Positions 1 to 8,200 of a stretch of 64,000 bases of DNA are shown here, in pieces. The position numbers and the translations under genes were made by a program. The stretch lies in NCBI RefSeq assembly GCF_024623455.1, contig NZ_JANIPJ010000015.1, positions 62,001-126,000 on the forward strand, read 5' to 3'. Within the stretch, counting starts at the first letter, position 1. Each line of letters starts with the position of its first letter. Source of the DNA: Paenibacillus soyae. Its GTDB lineage: Bacteria; Bacillota; Bacilli; Paenibacillales; Paenibacillaceae. Below the pieces are notes generated by a model. That model had not been told where the DNA came from and ran no database searches. It saw only the letters and a program-made list of their open reading frames with translations.

Positions 1-342
1 GGCGGCAAATATGGCGAACGGCTGATGAAGCGGGTATTGACGGATGGGGAGAGAAAGCTGGCGGAGTCCTACAAGGGAGCAAGGCTTGAGCAATTCGTCG
101 CGGGACGGTTCGCTGCCAAAGAAGCGATATCCAAAGCATTCGGCTGCGGAATCGGCGGCCTGCTCGGCTTCGGGGATATCGATATCCAGAGGGACGTATA
201 CGGTAAGCCGACCGTCTCGTTGACGGACGAGGCTTGGAGCAGACTATCGCTTCGGGCATTCGATACGGCTATCCATCTGACGATTACGCATGAGAGGGCG
301 CTTGCTTCCGCGTTCGCCGTCATCGAGAGGATAAAGTTGTAA
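1..342 (+). CDS. acpS: Holo-[acyl-carrier-protein] synthase, 5'-truncated by the window edge
   Basis: Transfers 4'-phosphopantetheine from coenzyme A to the serine of apo acyl carrier protein, switching on fatty acid synthesis in the cytosol. The reading frame is open from base 1, so the start and the N-terminal GxDIxxI metal-binding motif lie outside the window. What remains (about 113 residues) shows the family signature RFAAKEAISKAFG, whose Glu helps bind Mg2+, the following glycine-rich turn, and a C-terminal block resembling SITHE (here TITHERALASAFAVIE). The stop is TAA at 340-342. It is close to complete for a 120-130 residue family. Its upstream partners cannot be seen. Confidence 0.9.
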   Translation, partial: GGKYGERLMKRVLTDGERKLAESYKGARLEQFVAGRFAAKEAISKAFGCGIGGLLGFGDIDIQRDVYGKPTVSLTDEAWSRLSLRAFDTAIHLTITHERALASAFAVIERIKL

Positions 343-405
343 CCTTTGGCCCATACTTGCATGTAATAGGTACATAAGCAGGTATGCGCTGAAAGGAGAA
401 CGGCC

Positions 406-633
406 ATGCATAGAAGACGTCAGGAAGGTACGAAGCGACGGTATAAAACCGGGCAGTGGGTACAAGTCGAAGGACTCTATTCCAATGATTGGGGCGACGA
501 TTTGCTCCTTATGCAAGGTGACTTGTTCCCTTCCCATCCGCAGATGGGAGAGACGGGCTGGACCTATGCCGGTCCCGTAATCGAGCATGCGTGCAAATCG
601 CCGAAATGGAACGGCAATTTTATCGGTTACTAA
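406..633 (+). CDS. Small YjzC-like protein of unknown function
   Basis: A 75-residue basic cytosolic protein. The pattern, a YKTGQW start, a central Gly-Asp-x-Phe-Pro (GDLFP) and a late TGWTYAG, resembles the Bacillus YjzC family of small uncharacterised proteins, but this rests on motif memory, not a search. The ATG at 406 has a good ribosome binding site (AAAGGAG) 8 bases upstream. It follows acpS by 63 bases on the same strand and is closed by a hairpin terminator at 654. There is no signal peptide or membrane segment. No function is proposed. Confidence 0.7.
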   Translation: MHRRRQEGTKRRYKTGQWVQVEGLYSNDWGDDLLLMQGDLFPSHPQMGETGWTYAGPVIEHACKSPKWNGNFIGY

Positions 634-653
634 GATGAAGCGGCTCCTCATAC

Positions 654-692
654 AAGCTGCCCGTCCCTAAGGGGGAACAGGCAGCTTTTTTT
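654..692 (+). terminator. Rho-independent terminator after the YjzC-like gene
   Basis: AAGCTGCC pairs with GGCAGCTT around an 18-base loop and is followed by a T run. It lies between the small plus-strand gene and the convergent cytochrome gene. Confidence 0.8.
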
Positions 693-696
693 CGTG

Positions 697-1056
697 TTAT
701 TTTTTCCCGGCCAGCCAGTTCGCCAAACTGGAAATCTCAGCCTCCGTCAGCTTGTCCGAGAAGCCCTGCATAACGCCGCTTCCCTGCTCGATCTGGGTAA
801 TGATTTCGGCGGCGGTCATGCGCTCGCCGACCTTCTGTAGATTGGTTTTCTCTCCGATTTTTCCTTGCAGATCGGTGCCGTGGCAGCTGACGCAATTCGC
901 TTTGTACAGGCTGGCTACCTCGGCGGGCGCGTCCTGAAGGGCGTTTCCCGCGGGTTTGGCATCGCCGCTTCCGCCGCAGCCCGCTAATGCCGTCAGTAAG
1001 ACGGCGGCTCCCAGTCCTTTTATTACCACCCATCCGTAACCTCGCAAGAGATTCAT
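697..1056 (-). CDS. Membrane-anchored c-type cytochrome, c551 (CccB) type
   Basis: A 119-residue electron carrier tethered to the outer face of the cytoplasmic membrane, of the small monohaem class that feeds cytochrome c oxidase in Bacillales. The N-terminus is a lipoprotein signal ending in LTALAGC, with Cys27 as the lipidated residue. The haem site CVSCH is at residues 55-59 and a likely Met ligand is in GVMQGF (Met96). A longer frame reaches 1164, but the ATG at 1056 has AAGGAG correctly spaced and is followed immediately by the signal peptide, so I start there. It is divergent from mutY. Confidence 0.9.
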   Translation of the reverse strand: MNLLRGYGWVVIKGLGAAVLLTALAGCGGSGDAKPAGNALQDAPAEVASLYKANCVSCHGTDLQGKIGEKTNLQKVGERMTAAEIITQIEQGSGVMQGFSDKLTEAEISSLANWLAGKK

Positions 1057-1152
1057 AGGATCAACTCCTTCCATAGGCATAGAAGCTATTAACTCGTATA
1101 ATAGAGCATAACGGAAAAACAAACAACGACGTAAGCGGAAGGAATCGATTGG

Positions 1153-2325
1153 ATGGTTAAGCAAGAGGCATCATTGTATTTCAGCAGAGAACTGCTCGCC
1201 TGGTATAGGAGAGGCAATCGCGACCTGCCTTGGAGAAGGAATAAGGATCCGTATCGGATTTGGGTGTCCGAGATCATGCTGCAGCAGACGAGAGTAGAGA
1301 CGGTCATTCCTTATTACGAAAGATTCATGGCGCAATTTCCTACCGTACAGGCTCTGGCAGATGCTCCCGAGGAAGAGGTGCTGAAGTGCTGGGAAGGGCT
1401 CGGATATTATTCGAGGGCTCGGAACCTGCAAGCGGGAGCGAGGATGGTCGTGCAGCTATACGGCGGGATTATCCCGGACGACAAAGAGGCGGTGGCCGGA
1501 TTGAAGGGCGTAGGCCCCTACACGGCCGGCGCGATCATGAGCATCGCGTTCAACCGGCCCGAGCCGGCGGTCGACGGCAACGTGATGAGGGTATTATCGC
1601 GATTCTTCTGCCTGGAGGACGACATCGCGAAGCCGAAGACAAGAGTCGGCATCGAGAAGCTGGCGGCTTCGCTTATTCCGGAGGGGGCAGCGGGAGATTT
1701 CAACCAAGCGCTAATGGAGCTTGGCGCACTTGTATGCACCCCGAAGTCGCCAAGCTGTCTGCCTTGCCCGGTTATGGAGCATTGCGAGGCAAGACTTCAA
1801 GGAAGAGAGCTGGAGCTGCCGGTCAAGACAAAAGCGAAGCCGCCGCGTCCCGAGTACCGTCTGGCCGCTATCGTGCGAGGAAGCGGCGCGAACGAAGGCA
1901 AAATACTGGTGCGGCAGCGCCCGGAGTCGGGCTTGCTTGCGCAAATGTGGGAATTGCCGCATGTGCTTGCAGGTGACGCAGCCGGCGACTGGTACCGGGA
2001 AGACGCGCCGAAGGAACGCGCGGAGCTGGCCGAGGCGATCACCCGCGCGCTGGAGGATGAGGCGGGTCTGCTAATCCGGCCTACCGGCTGGCTTGCGGAC
2101 GAGGAGCACGTGTTCAGCCATATTCACTGGCATATGCGGGTGTATGAGGCGGATCTGGGCGAAGGCCGCGCCGACGCGCAGAACATCATGGCTGCGGAGG
2201 CGGGGGCCGGCTACGAGACGGACGCCGCGCGATCGGCATACCGCTGGATCGGGCGGGAGGATATGGACAAGCTGCCGTTTCCGAATTTGTTTTTGCGAAT
2301 ATTGGGGCAGTATTGGAAGCGATAA
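1153..2325 (+). CDS. mutY: A/G-specific adenine DNA glycosylase
   Basis: Removes adenine mispaired with 8-oxoguanine or guanine, the first step of base excision repair that prevents G:C to T:A transversions. In 390 residues one sees the catalytic Glu40 in SEIMLQQTRVETVI, the helix-hairpin-helix LKGVGPYTAGA (117-127), catalytic Asp141 in PAVDGN, and a [4Fe-4S] loop with Cys195, Cys202, Cys205 and Cys211 (C-x6-C-x2-C-x5-C). The C-terminal third is the NUDIX-like 8-oxoG recognition domain. A TATAAT lies at 1097-1102. The aldolase gene follows after 17 bases, probably co-transcribed. Confidence 0.97.
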   Translation: MVKQEASLYFSRELLAWYRRGNRDLPWRRNKDPYRIWVSEIMLQQTRVETVIPYYERFMAQFPTVQALADAPEEEVLKCWEGLGYYSRARNLQAGARMVVQLYGGIIPDDKEAVAGLKGVGPYTAGAIMSIAFNRPEPAVDGNVMRVLSRFFCLEDDIAKPKTRVGIEKLAASLIPEGAAGDFNQALMELGALVCTPKSPSCLPCPVMEHCEARLQGRELELPVKTKAKPPRPEYRLAAIVRGSGANEGKILVRQRPESGLLAQMWELPHVLAGDAAGDWYREDAPKERAELAEAITRALEDEAGLLIRPTGWLADEEHVFSHIHWHMRVYEADLGEGRADAQNIMAAEAGAGYETDAARSAYRWIGREDMDKLPFPNLFLRILGQYWKR

Positions 2326-2342
2326 GAACAGGGGGAAATCAC

Positions 2343-2975
2343 ATGGGCAGCATGCTGAACGAATTGCTGGAGCACAAGATTGTCGCCATCCTGCGCGGCA
2401 TTGAAGACTCGCGGGCCGATGAGACGGCAAAAGCGCTTATCGACGGCGGAATTAAGCTGATGGAAATAACGATGAATACGGAAGGCGCGGCGAAGATGAT
2501 CCATCGCTGGCGGGAGAAATTCGGGGATCAAGCGCATATCGGCGCGGGAACGGTCATCGACGTGAAGAAAGCCGAAGAAGCCGCCGCGGCCGGCGCTTGT
2601 TTTCTTATCTCGCCGAATCTCGATGAGGAAGTGATCGCTTACGGCAAGGAGCGGGGCATCGCGGTTTGGCCGGGGGTCATGACGCCGACGGAGATCGTGA
2701 AAGCGATCAAAGCCGGTGCCGATGCGGTGAAGCTGTTCCCGATGGGCACGCTTGGCGTCAATTACTTGAAGGAAATTCGCGGACCGCTGAACGAGATACC
2801 GATTCTGGCGACGGGCGGGGTGGATCTCCACAATATCCAGGACTACTTCCGCGCGGGAGCGAACGCGGTCGGCATGGGCGGCAAGCTTGTCAATATGGAT
2901 TGGGTGAAGGAAGGACGGTTCGACCTGATCGCGGAGCGGGCGCGGGCATTCGCCGACGCCGTTCGCGCGAAGTAG
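2343..2975 (+). CDS. eda: Bifunctional 4-hydroxy-2-oxoglutarate/KDPG aldolase
   Basis: Class I aldolase of about 210 residues that splits 2-keto-3-deoxy-6-phosphogluconate (or the galactonate/ketohydroxyglutarate analogues) to pyruvate plus an aldehyde. Seen: the MEITMNT strand with the general-base Glu, GAGTVID, WPGVMTP, the Schiff-base lysine in DAVKLFPM, and the phosphate-binding ATGGVDLHN and GMGGKLV turns. The ATG at 2343 is preceded by AGGGGGA. A frame opening at 2313 overlaps mutY and lacks a binding site. No KDG kinase or dehydratase is next to it, so the exact sugar-acid substrate cannot be told from context. Confidence 0.92.
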   Translation: MGSMLNELLEHKIVAILRGIEDSRADETAKALIDGGIKLMEITMNTEGAAKMIHRWREKFGDQAHIGAGTVIDVKKAEEAAAAGACFLISPNLDEEVIAYGKERGIAVWPGVMTPTEIVKAIKAGADAVKLFPMGTLGVNYLKEIRGPLNEIPILATGGVDLHNIQDYFRAGANAVGMGGKLVNMDWVKEGRFDLIAERARAFADAVRAK

Positions 2976-3107
2976 AAGTCATCTTTCGGTCATACAAGCA
3001 TATGATGATAGGAATAGCGCGGATTGCGGCTGCCTTCCGGCTGCCGTCGTTCGCGGCCGGCCATGCAGGCGGATGACTTCGACTTCGTAACCTTGGGGGA
3101 GGAACGT

Positions 3108-4295
3108 ATGCGAAAAGGATGGTTCAAGCTGCTGATGCTGGTCGTCATCGTCGCAGCGGCATACAGCCTTAACAAGAAGATGGACGTGTTCCCGTCTACC
3201 GCCAGCTCGGAGGTTGCGATGCAATCGGCTGAAGGAGAGGGCGGATTGGAGAAGAGATACGTGAGCGGCGAGGAAACAGCAGACCGGCCTTACGGCAAGC
3301 TGGAGCAGGCTCTGGCCTCCGGCTTCAAGGAGCGCTCCGAGCGCTTCTCCGCCACTTACATAGGAGACAAGTCCAAGCTGTCCGACAATATGACGGCTAT
3401 CATCCGAGAAGCGCTTACGTATGACGACTATTCCGCCTACATCCTGGAATCCTATCTGTATACGATCAGAAGCTGGGGCAATAAGTCGACGATTTCGGTG
3501 GAGGCGAGATACCGGGAGTCGCCCGAGGAGACGGCCGAAGTCGACCGCGTGATCGATGAGGCGCTAGCCGACATCATCAAGCCCGGCATGAACGACCACG
3601 AGAAGGTAAAAGCGATTCATGATTGGGTCGTCACGCATGTGGAATACGATCAATCGCTTACCTACTATACGGCATACGACGCGGTTGTCCGCGGCAAGGC
3701 GGTTTGTCAAGGATACTCGTTGATCGGTTACCGGATGCTGGACCAAGTAGGCATTCCCGTTCTGATCGCCGAAGGCACGGTCGATACGGGAGAGCACGCG
3801 TGGAACATGGTGCAGCTGGACGGCAAGTGGTATCATCTGGATCTGACGTGGGACGACCCGATCGGCGCGCAGGATGATCGAATCCGCTATACCTATTACT
3901 TGAAGACGGACGAAGAGCTCCGCAAGGATCACGGCTGGACGAGAAGCTATCCGGAGGCGTCGGCCGCTTATGCGGATACGCTGGACCAGCTGGAAGCGGA
4001 GAGCGGCGAAAGAGAGGCGCTGCGCTACGGCAAGCTGAAGCTGTCGCTTGGCTTGCACTGGCTCGAACAGGAGAATACGGTGACGGACGGCGAGCAGCTG
4101 CGGAAGAAGATTCATTCGGCCGTTCGATCCCGCACTACGCATCTGGAGTTCCGCTACGCGGACGGAGACGGATTTCCCGAGCAGCTAAAAGCGGCGTTCC
4201 AGGACGTAGGAGTGGCGGTCGGCTACCGGGCAAGCTACGAGAAGTTCGGCAGCGACAATTCCTTGCTGATTAACCTGCATCTTAATTACCCGTAA
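3108..4295 (+). CDS. Membrane-anchored transglutaminase-like protein
   Basis: A 395-residue protein with an N-terminal hydrophobic anchor (WFKLLMLVVIVAAAYSL) placing the rest outside the membrane, and a central transglutaminase-core domain. The triad is visible: Cys200 in KAVCQGYS, His230 in GEHAWNMV and Asp245 in WYHLDLTWDDP. The family also contains proteases and cyclisation enzymes, so the reaction is not known; surface protein cross-linking or peptide cleavage is an inference. The ATG at 3108 has GGGGGAGGAACGT directly upstream; the frame is open from 3024 but with no binding site. It ends at a terminator shared with the convergent HEAT-repeat gene. Confidence 0.88.
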   Translation: MRKGWFKLLMLVVIVAAAYSLNKKMDVFPSTASSEVAMQSAEGEGGLEKRYVSGEETADRPYGKLEQALASGFKERSERFSATYIGDKSKLSDNMTAIIREALTYDDYSAYILESYLYTIRSWGNKSTISVEARYRESPEETAEVDRVIDEALADIIKPGMNDHEKVKAIHDWVVTHVEYDQSLTYYTAYDAVVRGKAVCQGYSLIGYRMLDQVGIPVLIAEGTVDTGEHAWNMVQLDGKWYHLDLTWDDPIGAQDDRIRYTYYLKTDEELRKDHGWTRSYPEASAAYADTLDQLEAESGEREALRYGKLKLSLGLHWLEQENTVTDGEQLRKKIHSAVRSRTTHLEFRYADGDGFPEQLKAAFQDVGVAVGYRASYEKFGSDNSLLINLHLNYP

Positions 4296-4315
4296 GGGGC
4301 TAAGCTCCAAAAAGA

Positions 4316-4365
4316 AAGCCCGCGTCATCGCGCGGTCCTCCCGGACCACGCGTTGCCGCGGGCTT
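4316..4365. terminator. Hairpin between convergent genes
   Basis: AAGCCCGCG and CGCGGGCTT form a strong stem around a GC-rich inner region. It sits between the transglutaminase-like gene and the ypgR-like gene and probably ends both. Confidence 0.7.
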
Positions 4366-4378
4366 CTATCATGTTAGA

Positions 4379-5521
4379 TCAGCCGTTCCGATTGCGAGCG
4401 GCGGTCATCTGCTGCCATACGGTGCCCGCCGCTTCCTCGCCGCGCTTGATCCGCTCGAGCGCGATTTGCGCTTGCAGCTGGATTTCGAACTCGCTGTCCT
4501 TGGCCGCTTCTTCAAGCGCATCGACCGCGGATTCGTCCCCCGCCTCGTAGAGGAACCGGGCGGCTCTCCAGCGGACAAGCTTGTTCTTGTCCTTCAGAGC
4601 TTCGATCATCGGACCGATCGCGGCCGGATCGCCCATGTCGGATAATGTATCGCCGGCCGTTCTTCTGACGGACGAGGACTTATCCTTCAGCGCCTCGAAC
4701 AGAAGCGGCAGCGATTCCGGCGAGCGCAGGTCGCCCAAATAGACGACGGCCAGCCTGCGGATCGAAGCGTTCTCGTCCCTTAGCGCTTCCGCTAGCAGCG
4801 GAATCCCTTCCGGCTCGCTTACGTAACGCTCGAGCGCCGCGTATCGTACCTGCCAGTCGTCGGACTGGAACTCGCGCTTGGTCTCTTCCAGCGTTAGAGG
4901 AGCGGGTCTCGGAGCGGGAGGAGCGGCTTGTTCGCCCGGTCTCGCGGCGAGCGAAGCTTCGACGAGAGCGGACAGACGCTCGTCCGTGTAGGTCGCGTCC
5001 AGCTCGCGGACGATCTCCTGCGCGATCTCCTCCGGTTCGCCGTAACGGACGCCGAATTCCTCGAGCTTCCGTTCCCTGATCATGCTGGAGCCCGCGGCCG
5101 CGTTAACCGCGTCCGTGAATTTGGCGGGGAGGGCAGAGCGCACTTCGCCGTCGTTCATGCGGACTCTCACCTGAATCGGTATGCCGCGGAACATCTGCAC
5201 GAGCACCTGCGCTTCGCCGAAGCCGGCGTTCATCCCGCCTGCCGCCGCTCCGTCGCCTTCTTCGCCGGCCTGCAGCAGCACGCGCGCCTCCGCGAGAATA
5301 CGGGCCCAGTCCGCGCCAGGCTTCCGGTCAAGCGCGATGAAGTCGGCCGTGCGGAACAGGCTTCGGACGCCTTCGATGAGCAGCAGTCCTCTGAGCGGCT
5401 CCGGCGCGTTCTCCGCTTCGTTCGTCTGGTAAGTCAGTCTTCGCCCGCGCGGCAGCGTCTCGTCCACGTTCAATTTCATGGAATTGGGGCTGGGGGTAGG
5501 TTCTATCGATATTAGCTTCAT
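4379..5521 (-). CDS. CvfC/YpgR-family protein: Nfu N-terminal-like domain plus HEAT repeats
   Basis: A 380-residue cytosolic protein. The first 90 residues (MKLISIEPTPSPNSMKLNVD..., then LLLIEGVRSLFRTADFIALDR) match the scaffold NfuA/NifU N-terminal fold. A middle domain carries IPIQVRVRM. From about residue 205 there are HEAT-like repeats with DENASIRRLAVVYLGDL, DKSSSVRRTAGDTLSDM and DKNKLVRWRAARFLYEA. This order matches the Staphylococcus conserved virulence factor C / Bacillus YpgR family, whose biochemical role is unclear. The ATG at 5521 has GGAGG 10 bases upstream. The first domain alone could suggest iron-sulfur handling, but no CxxC is seen. Confidence 0.85.
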   Translation of the reverse strand: MKLISIEPTPSPNSMKLNVDETLPRGRRLTYQTNEAENAPEPLRGLLLIEGVRSLFRTADFIALDRKPGADWARILAEARVLLQAGEEGDGAAAGGMNAGFGEAQVLVQMFRGIPIQVRVRMNDGEVRSALPAKFTDAVNAAAGSSMIRERKLEEFGVRYGEPEEIAQEIVRELDATYTDERLSALVEASLAARPGEQAAPPAPRPAPLTLEETKREFQSDDWQVRYAALERYVSEPEGIPLLAEALRDENASIRRLAVVYLGDLRSPESLPLLFEALKDKSSSVRRTAGDTLSDMGDPAAIGPMIEALKDKNKLVRWRAARFLYEAGDESAVDALEEAAKDSEFEIQLQAQIALERIKRGEEAAGTVWQQMTAARNRNG

Positions 5522-5775
5522 AAGAAGTTCGCCTCCTGTTTGCAGAAATCAATGGCGCATGCGGTTAATGCCCATTGAACTATCCTTTTTACTATACCAT
5601 GACAGCTGCGGATAATCCCAGTATTCGGCACAAGGTCAGCCGTTCCCGGAGTACAATGGAACATAACGGTCCCCTCGCGAAAGCCGCTTTCGCGGGGCTG
5701 GGCATATTTGCAATGCATGCCTATCGCTTGGTATCTTATTGATAAGTCGTACTCGGCGAGGAGGGAGAGCTGAAC

Positions 5776-6885
5776 TTGAGGATTAGAAGATTCGTCAACC
5801 AAGATCAGGTGGAACAGCATAATTCCTTAAAGCAGTTCAAAAGATGGCGTAAAGAACGAGTCCGGAAGCTGAGGCAGAAGGATTATTCCTATATCATTCC
5901 CAGCGTCGAACCGGAGCTGCCGTTCCTGCTCGAGAACAAGACGCTTCCCACGATAACATGGATCGGACATTCGACCTTTTTCATGCAGATCGGCGGACTG
6001 AATATCGTGACGGATCCGGTGTGGTCCGGCCAGATGGCCTTCCAGAAGCGCTTGTCGGCGCCGGGCATCCCGATCGACCGGATGCCTCCTGTAGATGTCG
6101 TGCTCGTGTCGCATTCGCATTACGATCATCTAAGCATTTCTTCCTTGAGGAGGCTTACGGGGACGAGGCGCCTGCTCGTGCCGGCCGGCCTCAGCGGGAA
6201 GCTGAGACTGAAGGGCTTCTCCAACGTGACGGAATTTAATTGGTGGGAATCCACGGTCATCCAGGGCGTGACCTTCACCTTCGTGCCTTCGCAGCACTGG
6301 ACGCGCCGCAATCCTTGGGATACGAACAGCTCCCATTGGGGCGGCTGGGTTATCGAGTCCGCGGGCGCGGCTGGCGGACGTGCGATATCCGTTACCGGTG
6401 ACGAGACCCGTGACGCACGGAAGGAGACGTTGTCGGCTTCGATGCGGGAAGCGGCGGCATCCGCCGATGCAGACGGCAGAGACAGCCGCAGAGCCGGCGC
6501 GGAAGGCAGGCCGCTTGTTTCGGCTGCTCCTACCGTTTATTTTGCCGGAGACAGCGGGTATTTCCGAGGCTTCCGGGAGATCGGGAGCCGGTTCCGCATC
6601 GATGTGGCGCTTATGCCGATCGGCGCCTACGAGCCTGAATGGTTCATGGGGCCGCAGCATGTCACTCCGGAAGAAGCGCTGCAAGCGTTCGAGGATATCC
6701 GGGCGGGATGGTTCGTCCCCATGCACTACGGAGCGTTCAAATTGGCGGACGACACGCCCCGGGAAGCGCTCGATCGGCTGGAGGCAGGCAGAATGAACAA
6801 AGGCATCGGCGAAGATCGGGTTATCGTCTTGCCCTTGGGCGAGACCTGGAGGCTTGCGAATTCATCGCCAATCGAGCCGACATAA
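5776..6885 (+). CDS. MBL-fold hydrolase, NAPE-PLD/UlaG-like, with an unusual insertion
   Basis: A 369-residue metallo-beta-lactamase-fold enzyme. The metal motif HSHYDH is at residues 113-118, preceded by ITWIGHSTFFMQIGGLNIVTDPVWS, characteristic of the N-acyl-phosphatidylethanolamine phospholipase D-like branch; a late MHYGAF supplies another metal His. Relatives are usually near 320 residues. Here about 55 residues of low-complexity, Ala/Arg/Asp/Glu-rich sequence (about 195-250) are inserted between the GGWVIE strand and TVYFAGDSGYF, which should be adjacent. The TTG at 5776 has a GGAGGGAGAG site and fits the family start. The substrate is unknown. Confidence 0.87.
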   Translation: MRIRRFVNQDQVEQHNSLKQFKRWRKERVRKLRQKDYSYIIPSVEPELPFLLENKTLPTITWIGHSTFFMQIGGLNIVTDPVWSGQMAFQKRLSAPGIPIDRMPPVDVVLVSHSHYDHLSISSLRRLTGTRRLLVPAGLSGKLRLKGFSNVTEFNWWESTVIQGVTFTFVPSQHWTRRNPWDTNSSHWGGWVIESAGAAGGRAISVTGDETRDARKETLSASMREAAASADADGRDSRRAGAEGRPLVSAAPTVYFAGDSGYFRGFREIGSRFRIDVALMPIGAYEPEWFMGPQHVTPEEALQAFEDIRAGWFVPMHYGAFKLADDTPREALDRLEAGRMNKGIGEDRVIVLPLGETWRLANSSPIEPT

Positions 6886-6954
6886 GTGTTATACTCTACT
6901 CCATAGGTGCTGAAAACCGAACTTTTTTGAACACGATCTAAAAGGAGAATCAAC

Positions 6955-8022
6955 ATGACTCATAACATCATTACATTCGGCATCATCGGAGCAGGCGCGA
7001 TCGGCAACGTGCACATGGGCACGCTGGCTCAGGTCGAAGGGGTAGAGACGAAGGCGGTAACGGATGCTTATTTGCCGCTCGCGCAGCAGCGGGCGGAGGA
7101 GCACGGCATCGGCGCCGTTCACGAGTCCCCGCAAGCTTTGCTGGAGGACGAAAGCATTGACGCGGTCATTATCGGCGTGCCGAATCAGTTCCATGCGTCG
7201 CTTGCCATCGAAGCGCTGAAGCGTGGCAAGCACGTGCTGCTTGAGAAGCCGATGGCTATTGATTCGGTAGCGGCCCGCGCCATCGTGGAGCAAGCAGAGA
7301 AGTCGGGCAAGGTGCTCATGATGTCCCATCAGATGAGGTGGAAAGGCCTCAGCCGAGCGGTAAAGGCGCGCATTGACAGCGGCGATGTCGGACGCATCTA
7401 CAACGCGAAGACTGGCTGGCTTCGCAAGAAGGGGATTCCGGGCTGGGGCTCATGGTTCACTCGCAAGGATCTATCCGGCGGAGGTCCGCTCATCGACATC
7501 GGCGTTCATATGCTGGATCTGTCCCTCTATCTGATGGGAAATCCGAAGCCTGTTTCGGTATTCGGCTCCACCTACGCGGAGTTCGGCCCGAACAAAGAAG
7601 GCATCGGCAATTGGGGAACGCCGAACTGGGATGGCTACTATGACGTCGAGGATCTTGCCTCCGCGCTGATCAAGCTCGAGGGCGGCGCGACGCTGTCGCT
7701 TGACGTCAGCTGGGCGGCCCACGCGGCCGGCCTGCCGGAGGAGCCGTTCATTCATCTCATGGGGACCAAAGGCGGCATCGCGATCGTAGGCGAGAAAGCG
7801 ACCTTCGTCACCCATGCGGATAATCAGGTCGTCGAGACCGAGATCGAGCCGCTGGAAGGCGAGGAAGACCGCATCTTAATGATCAAGCATTTCGCAGAGT
7901 GCATTCGCGAAGGCAAGACGCCGATCACCTCGGCCTTGTCGGGTTATACGAACAACCGCATTCTCGACGCGATCTACGAGTCATCCCGAACGGGCGGCAT
8001 CGTGCCGCTGAGCTGGAATTAA
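6955..8022 (+). CDS. Gfo/Idh/MocA-family NAD(P)-dependent oxidoreductase
   Basis: A 355-residue cytosolic dehydrogenase of the glucose-fructose/inositol dehydrogenase type. The Rossmann motif GIIGAGAIGNVHMGTL is at the N-terminus and the family EKPMAI (catalytic lysine) follows near residue 97. The C-terminal domain has GGGPLIDIGVHMLDLSLYLMG, the metal-free substrate-binding sheet signature with its conserved Asp/His. AAAAGGAG precedes the ATG at 6955. It stands alone between an MBL hydrolase and its own terminator, so no pathway is indicated; a sugar or cyclitol substrate is the usual family choice. Confidence 0.9.
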   Translation: MTHNIITFGIIGAGAIGNVHMGTLAQVEGVETKAVTDAYLPLAQQRAEEHGIGAVHESPQALLEDESIDAVIIGVPNQFHASLAIEALKRGKHVLLEKPMAIDSVAARAIVEQAEKSGKVLMMSHQMRWKGLSRAVKARIDSGDVGRIYNAKTGWLRKKGIPGWGSWFTRKDLSGGGPLIDIGVHMLDLSLYLMGNPKPVSVFGSTYAEFGPNKEGIGNWGTPNWDGYYDVEDLASALIKLEGGATLSLDVSWAAHAAGLPEEPFIHLMGTKGGIAIVGEKATFVTHADNQVVETEIEPLEGEEDRILMIKHFAECIREGKTPITSALSGYTNNRILDAIYESSRTGGIVPLSWN

Positions 8023-8042
8023 ACCGGAAGTGTAACACGGAC

Positions 8043-8080
8043 AGAGCCTCCTTCATAACGCTTGAAGGAGGTTCTCTTTT
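8043..8080 (+). terminator. Terminator after the Gfo/Idh oxidoreductase
   Basis: AGAGCCTCCTTCA pairs with TGAAGGAGGTTCT around a short loop and is followed by CTTTT. Confidence 0.8.
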
Positions 8081-8125
8081 GGCAGGACGGCTGCTTGTTC
8101 TTTTTCAATTAAACTTGTATAAACG

Positions 8126-8155
8126 TTCGTTTCCGCTAGCCGTATATGCTATAAT
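8126..8155 (+). promoter_or_regulatory. Probable SigA promoter with extended -10 for the ABC-F gene
   Basis: TATGCTATAAT at 8145-8155 is an extended -10 (TGnTATAAT). TTCGTT, 18 bases upstream, is a weak -35. It lies about 45 bases before the ABC-F start codon. Confidence 0.5.
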
Positions 8156-8200
8156 AGTTCGAGAAAATGCGATTTTGTAGTGAAGGACGGGATTAATACC

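Noticed and set aside
3108-4295. Tgl spore-coat transglutaminase
   Set aside because: The protein has an N-terminal membrane anchor and the generic transglutaminase-core triad order, not the compact Tgl sequence, so I did not link it to GerQ cross-linking.
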